Assembly: GCA_964421875.1 (NCBI GenBank)
Contig: CAYQZD010000059.1
Coordinates: forward strand, 1-23,054
Source: CAYQZD01 sp964421875
GTDB taxonomy: Bacteria > Electryoneota > Tariuqbacteria > Tariuqbacterales > Tariuqbacteraceae
Reading direction: 5' to 3'
DNA: 23,054 nucleotides
The position numbers and the translations under genes are program-made. Below are positions 21,250 through 23,054 of this stretch, in pieces; positions within the stretch are counted from its first letter, which is position 1; each line of letters opens with the position of its first letter. Under the pieces are notes generated by a model. It was given only the letters and a program-made list of their open reading frames with translations, searched no databases and was not told where the DNA came from.

Positions 21250-22047
21250 ATGCCCCTTATCGACGACATAACCATCGGCAGATACAAGGCACGTAATTCG
21301 GTGATTCATCGGCTCGACCCGCGCGCCAAAGGATTGTGTGTCCTCATCCTGCTCGTTGCAGTTTTTTGGATTGACAGCGGAGCCGGGTTGGGGGGAGGGA
21401 TTGGGCTGGCTTTATCGTTGATGGCGCTGTCGGGCGTCGGTCTCACTGATTTTCTGCGTAACCTCAAAGCCTTTTTTTGGCTGTTTCTCTTCACCTTTGT
21501 CCTTCATATAGTATTCACTTCAAGTCCGGAATCATTCGAATTGCCCTTTCTCCGTTGGCGGATAGGATTATCGGGGGTGGAGAACGGGATTTTCTACAGT
21601 CTTCGCATCGGGCTTTTGCTGGCTTTTTCTTATATTTTTATGGCAGTGACTTCACCTCTGGAAATCGCGGACGGTCTGGAGAAGAGCCTGCGGCCGCTGA
21701 AGAGGCTTGGTTTCCCGGCGCATGAGGCGGCGATGATGCTATCGATAGCTTTACGGTTCGTCCCCACGCTTTTGGATGAGGCTCGCCGCATCCGGGACGC
21801 TCAGCTTTGCCGGGGGGCGCGCCTTCAGGGGAGTGTCGGTCAGCGGGTCAAGGGTTTCTCCTCGATGCTGATACCGCTGTTTGCTTCGGCTTTGAGGCGC
21901 GCCGACAACCTGGCGCTGGCGATGGAAGCTCGGGGCTATCGCGGAGGCGAGGGCCGGGTTTCCTTCGTAGAGCTTCGGTTCGGTCTTTCGGATTTGATTG
22001 GATTGATAGTGACAGCGGCGGCAGTAGCGGTTTTGAAGGCGCTTTGA
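21250..22047 (+). CDS. ecfT: Energy-coupling factor transporter transmembrane subunit (EcfT/CbiQ family)
   Basis: 265 residues. It opens with the family's HRLDPRAKG (20-28), has about five to six membrane helices, and carries the two Arg-containing coupling motifs: AQLCRGARL (184-192), and AMEARGYRGG (224-233) on the cytoplasmic coupling helices that contact the ATPases. It is the T component that links the ECF ATPases to a vitamin- or metal-binding S component. No EcfA or S gene is in the window, so the substrate is unknown. The truA gene starts 17 bases downstream, an arrangement often seen for ecfT in Firmicutes-type ribosomal clusters and here probably co-transcribed. The Shine-Dalgarno is weak. 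Confidence 0.92.
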   Translation: MPLIDDITIGRYKARNSVIHRLDPRAKGLCVLILLVAVFWIDSGAGLGGGIGLALSLMALSGVGLTDFLRNLKAFFWLFLFTFVLHIVFTSSPESFELPFLRWRIGLSGVENGIFYSLRIGLLLAFSYIFMAVTSPLEIADGLEKSLRPLKRLGFPAHEAAMMLSIALRFVPTLLDEARRIRDAQLCRGARLQGSVGQRVKGFSSMLIPLFASALRRADNLALAMEARGYRGGEGRVSFVELRFGLSDLIGLIVTAAAVAVLKAL

Positions 22048-22064
22048 AGTGGGGGGCTTATCTG

Positions 22065-22790
22065 ATGCGGTATAAGATTATAATAGAGTACGACGGGACT
22101 GATTTCTGCGGTTGGCAGCTTCAGTCTGAGGGGCGGACGGTTCAGGGGGAACTGGAGAACGCCCTGCTGGAGTTCGGGGAGGGGAGGTTGGCGGTGTTGG
22201 GAGCGGGGAGGACCGACTCCGGGGTTCACGCTTTGGGTCAGGCGGCACATTTTGACCTGGCGCGGGAGATCGCCCCGGAGGCTTTGAGGAGCGCTTTGAA
22301 CGCTAAGACCGAGGGGGATATTTTGGTTAAGTCGGTGGAAGCTGTTCATGCCGCGTTTCACGCTCGCTATGACGCATTATGGCGCAAGTATCTCTACATC
22401 GTGGCAAAGACTCCTTCGGCAATCGGCCGGCATTACAGTTGGCATCCGCCCTTCGAGTACGATTTCGATTTGCTTCGGGAATTGGCGGTGGAAATAGAGG
22501 GGCAGCGCGATTTTGCCAGCTTCTGCAAGTATAAGTCGATGAAGGAAAACACCTTCTGCGCCGTGGCTTACGCCGCTTGGAGCGAGAATGAGGCTCAGCG
22601 GGTTTTCGAGATTATGGCTGACCGTTTCCTGCATCAGATGGTACGGCTGCTGGTGGGGACGATGATGGATATTGCGCGGGGGAGGTATGCTCCGGACGCG
22701 CTGGGGGATATTTTAGAGTCGGGCGATGTGGAAAGATGCGGCACTGCCGCTCCACCGCAGGGGCTGTTCTTGGCGGAAGTGGGATATTGA
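22065..22790 (+). CDS. truA: tRNA pseudouridine(38-40) synthase TruA
   Basis: 241 residues. The start MRYKIIIEYDGTDFCGWQ is the standard TruA N-terminus. GAGRTDSGVHALGQ (47-60) contains the catalytic Asp at 51. MADRFLHQMVRLLVGTM near the C-terminus is the second conserved block. It isomerises uridines 38-40 in the anticodon arm. The ATG at 22065 has GGGGGG about nine bases upstream. The frame is open further back to 21807, but that part overlaps ecfT and is not TruA-like. It is slightly shorter than the usual 250-270 residues but complete. Confidence 0.95.
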   Translation: MRYKIIIEYDGTDFCGWQLQSEGRTVQGELENALLEFGEGRLAVLGAGRTDSGVHALGQAAHFDLAREIAPEALRSALNAKTEGDILVKSVEAVHAAFHARYDALWRKYLYIVAKTPSAIGRHYSWHPPFEYDFDLLRELAVEIEGQRDFASFCKYKSMKENTFCAVAYAAWSENEAQRVFEIMADRFLHQMVRLLVGTMMDIARGRYAPDALGDILESGDVERCGTAAPPQGLFLAEVGY

Positions 22791-22908
22791 CGCTATTTCA
22801 TATTTTTAATTTTCGCTTTGCAAAGTTTCAATAATCAGATTTATTTCATATCTTTGCAATAGCCTGGTGGTTAGAAGTTGATTTTTCAAGTAATTGATTA
22901 TTTAAGAT

Positions 22909-22944
22909 AAAGATTCATTGCAGATTCAGCGGATTAAGCAGATA
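22909..22944. repeat. GATTAAGC-type dispersed repeat, copy 4
   Basis: AAAGATTCATTGCAGATTCA then GCGGATTAAGCAGATA. It lies in the gene-free tail after truA. Confidence 0.6.
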
Positions 22945-22999
22945 TGTTGAAACCATACTGCTGGTACCACTTTAAGTTTGCGAAATACGCTGCCATTTC

Positions 23000-23054
23000 G
23001 TCATTCTCGCAAGTGAACGAAGAGAATGCGTCGGGAATCTGAACTTAGAATTTA
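23000..23054 (+). repeat. GTCATTC-type element, cut by the window edge
   Basis: GTCATTCTCGCAAGTGAACG, then AAGAGAATGCGTCGGGAATCT. Its start resembles the two TGTCA...TGACA subtypes. The right end is outside the window. Confidence 0.5.

Noticed and set aside
21807..22064. 86-codon upstream extension of truA
   Set aside because: It lies inside ecfT in another frame. The canonical TruA N-terminus and a ribosome site start at 22065.

Overview
The window looks like chromosomal DNA of an uncultivated, anaerobic, diderm bacterium, most likely from a candidate phylum of the FCB group (Zixibacteria-, Cloacimonadota- or KSB1-like). This is inference from content: a DUF3078-type outer-membrane-like protein, a menaquinone-type UbiA prenyltransferase, ferredoxin-linked 2-oxoacid oxidoreductases, a HydB/NuoF-type flavoprotein, and intergenic DNA crowded with short palindromic and heptad/octad repeats. 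No phylogenetic marker settles the phylum.

Layout. 1-700: the 3' part of an AT-rich gene of unknown function. 1.3-4.0 kb (minus): a large exported protein with a glycoside-hydrolase-like N-terminal part and a beta-helix-like C-terminus. 4.3-5.2 kb (minus): a UbiA/MenA-family prenyltransferase. 6.1-7.0 kb (plus): an exported DUF3078-type protein. 7.7-8.1 kb (plus): a single-domain response regulator, followed by tandem terminator hairpins that bracket a candidate structured RNA (8.32-8.49 kb). 9.3-20.6 kb (minus): a long run of energy-metabolism genes. 20.8-22.8 kb (plus): tRNA-Thr(CGU), a 59-residue Fragile-X-F-like membrane protein, EcfT and TruA.

The minus-strand metabolic region reads, in transcription order: a P-loop ATPase; the delta (ferredoxin), alpha, beta and gamma subunits of a 2-oxoacid:ferredoxin oxidoreductase (VOR/KOR type); NuoE-like and NuoF-like subunits; a DUF4177-like protein; a 1.4-kb interruption; a NuoG-N-terminus-like Fe-S protein; a four-cluster HycB-like ferredoxin; a small membrane protein; and an orphan PorA-type alpha subunit. 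The NuoE, NuoF and NuoG-like proteins together resemble the electron-transfer core of HydABC-type bifurcating enzymes, but no hydrogenase domain is encoded here. My reading is that 2-oxoacid oxidation is coupled through ferredoxin to an NAD(P)H-linked flavoprotein.

The interruption (12.4-13.8 kb) carries a four-helix-bundle gene split by an in-frame TAG, a remnant frameshifted at a TA run, and a palindromic repeat that truncates the remnant. It is bracketed by two heptad arrays in inverted orientation. At least four copies of a palindromic element with covarying GNRA-loop hairpins lie in the window, and related elements occupy most gene-free stretches.
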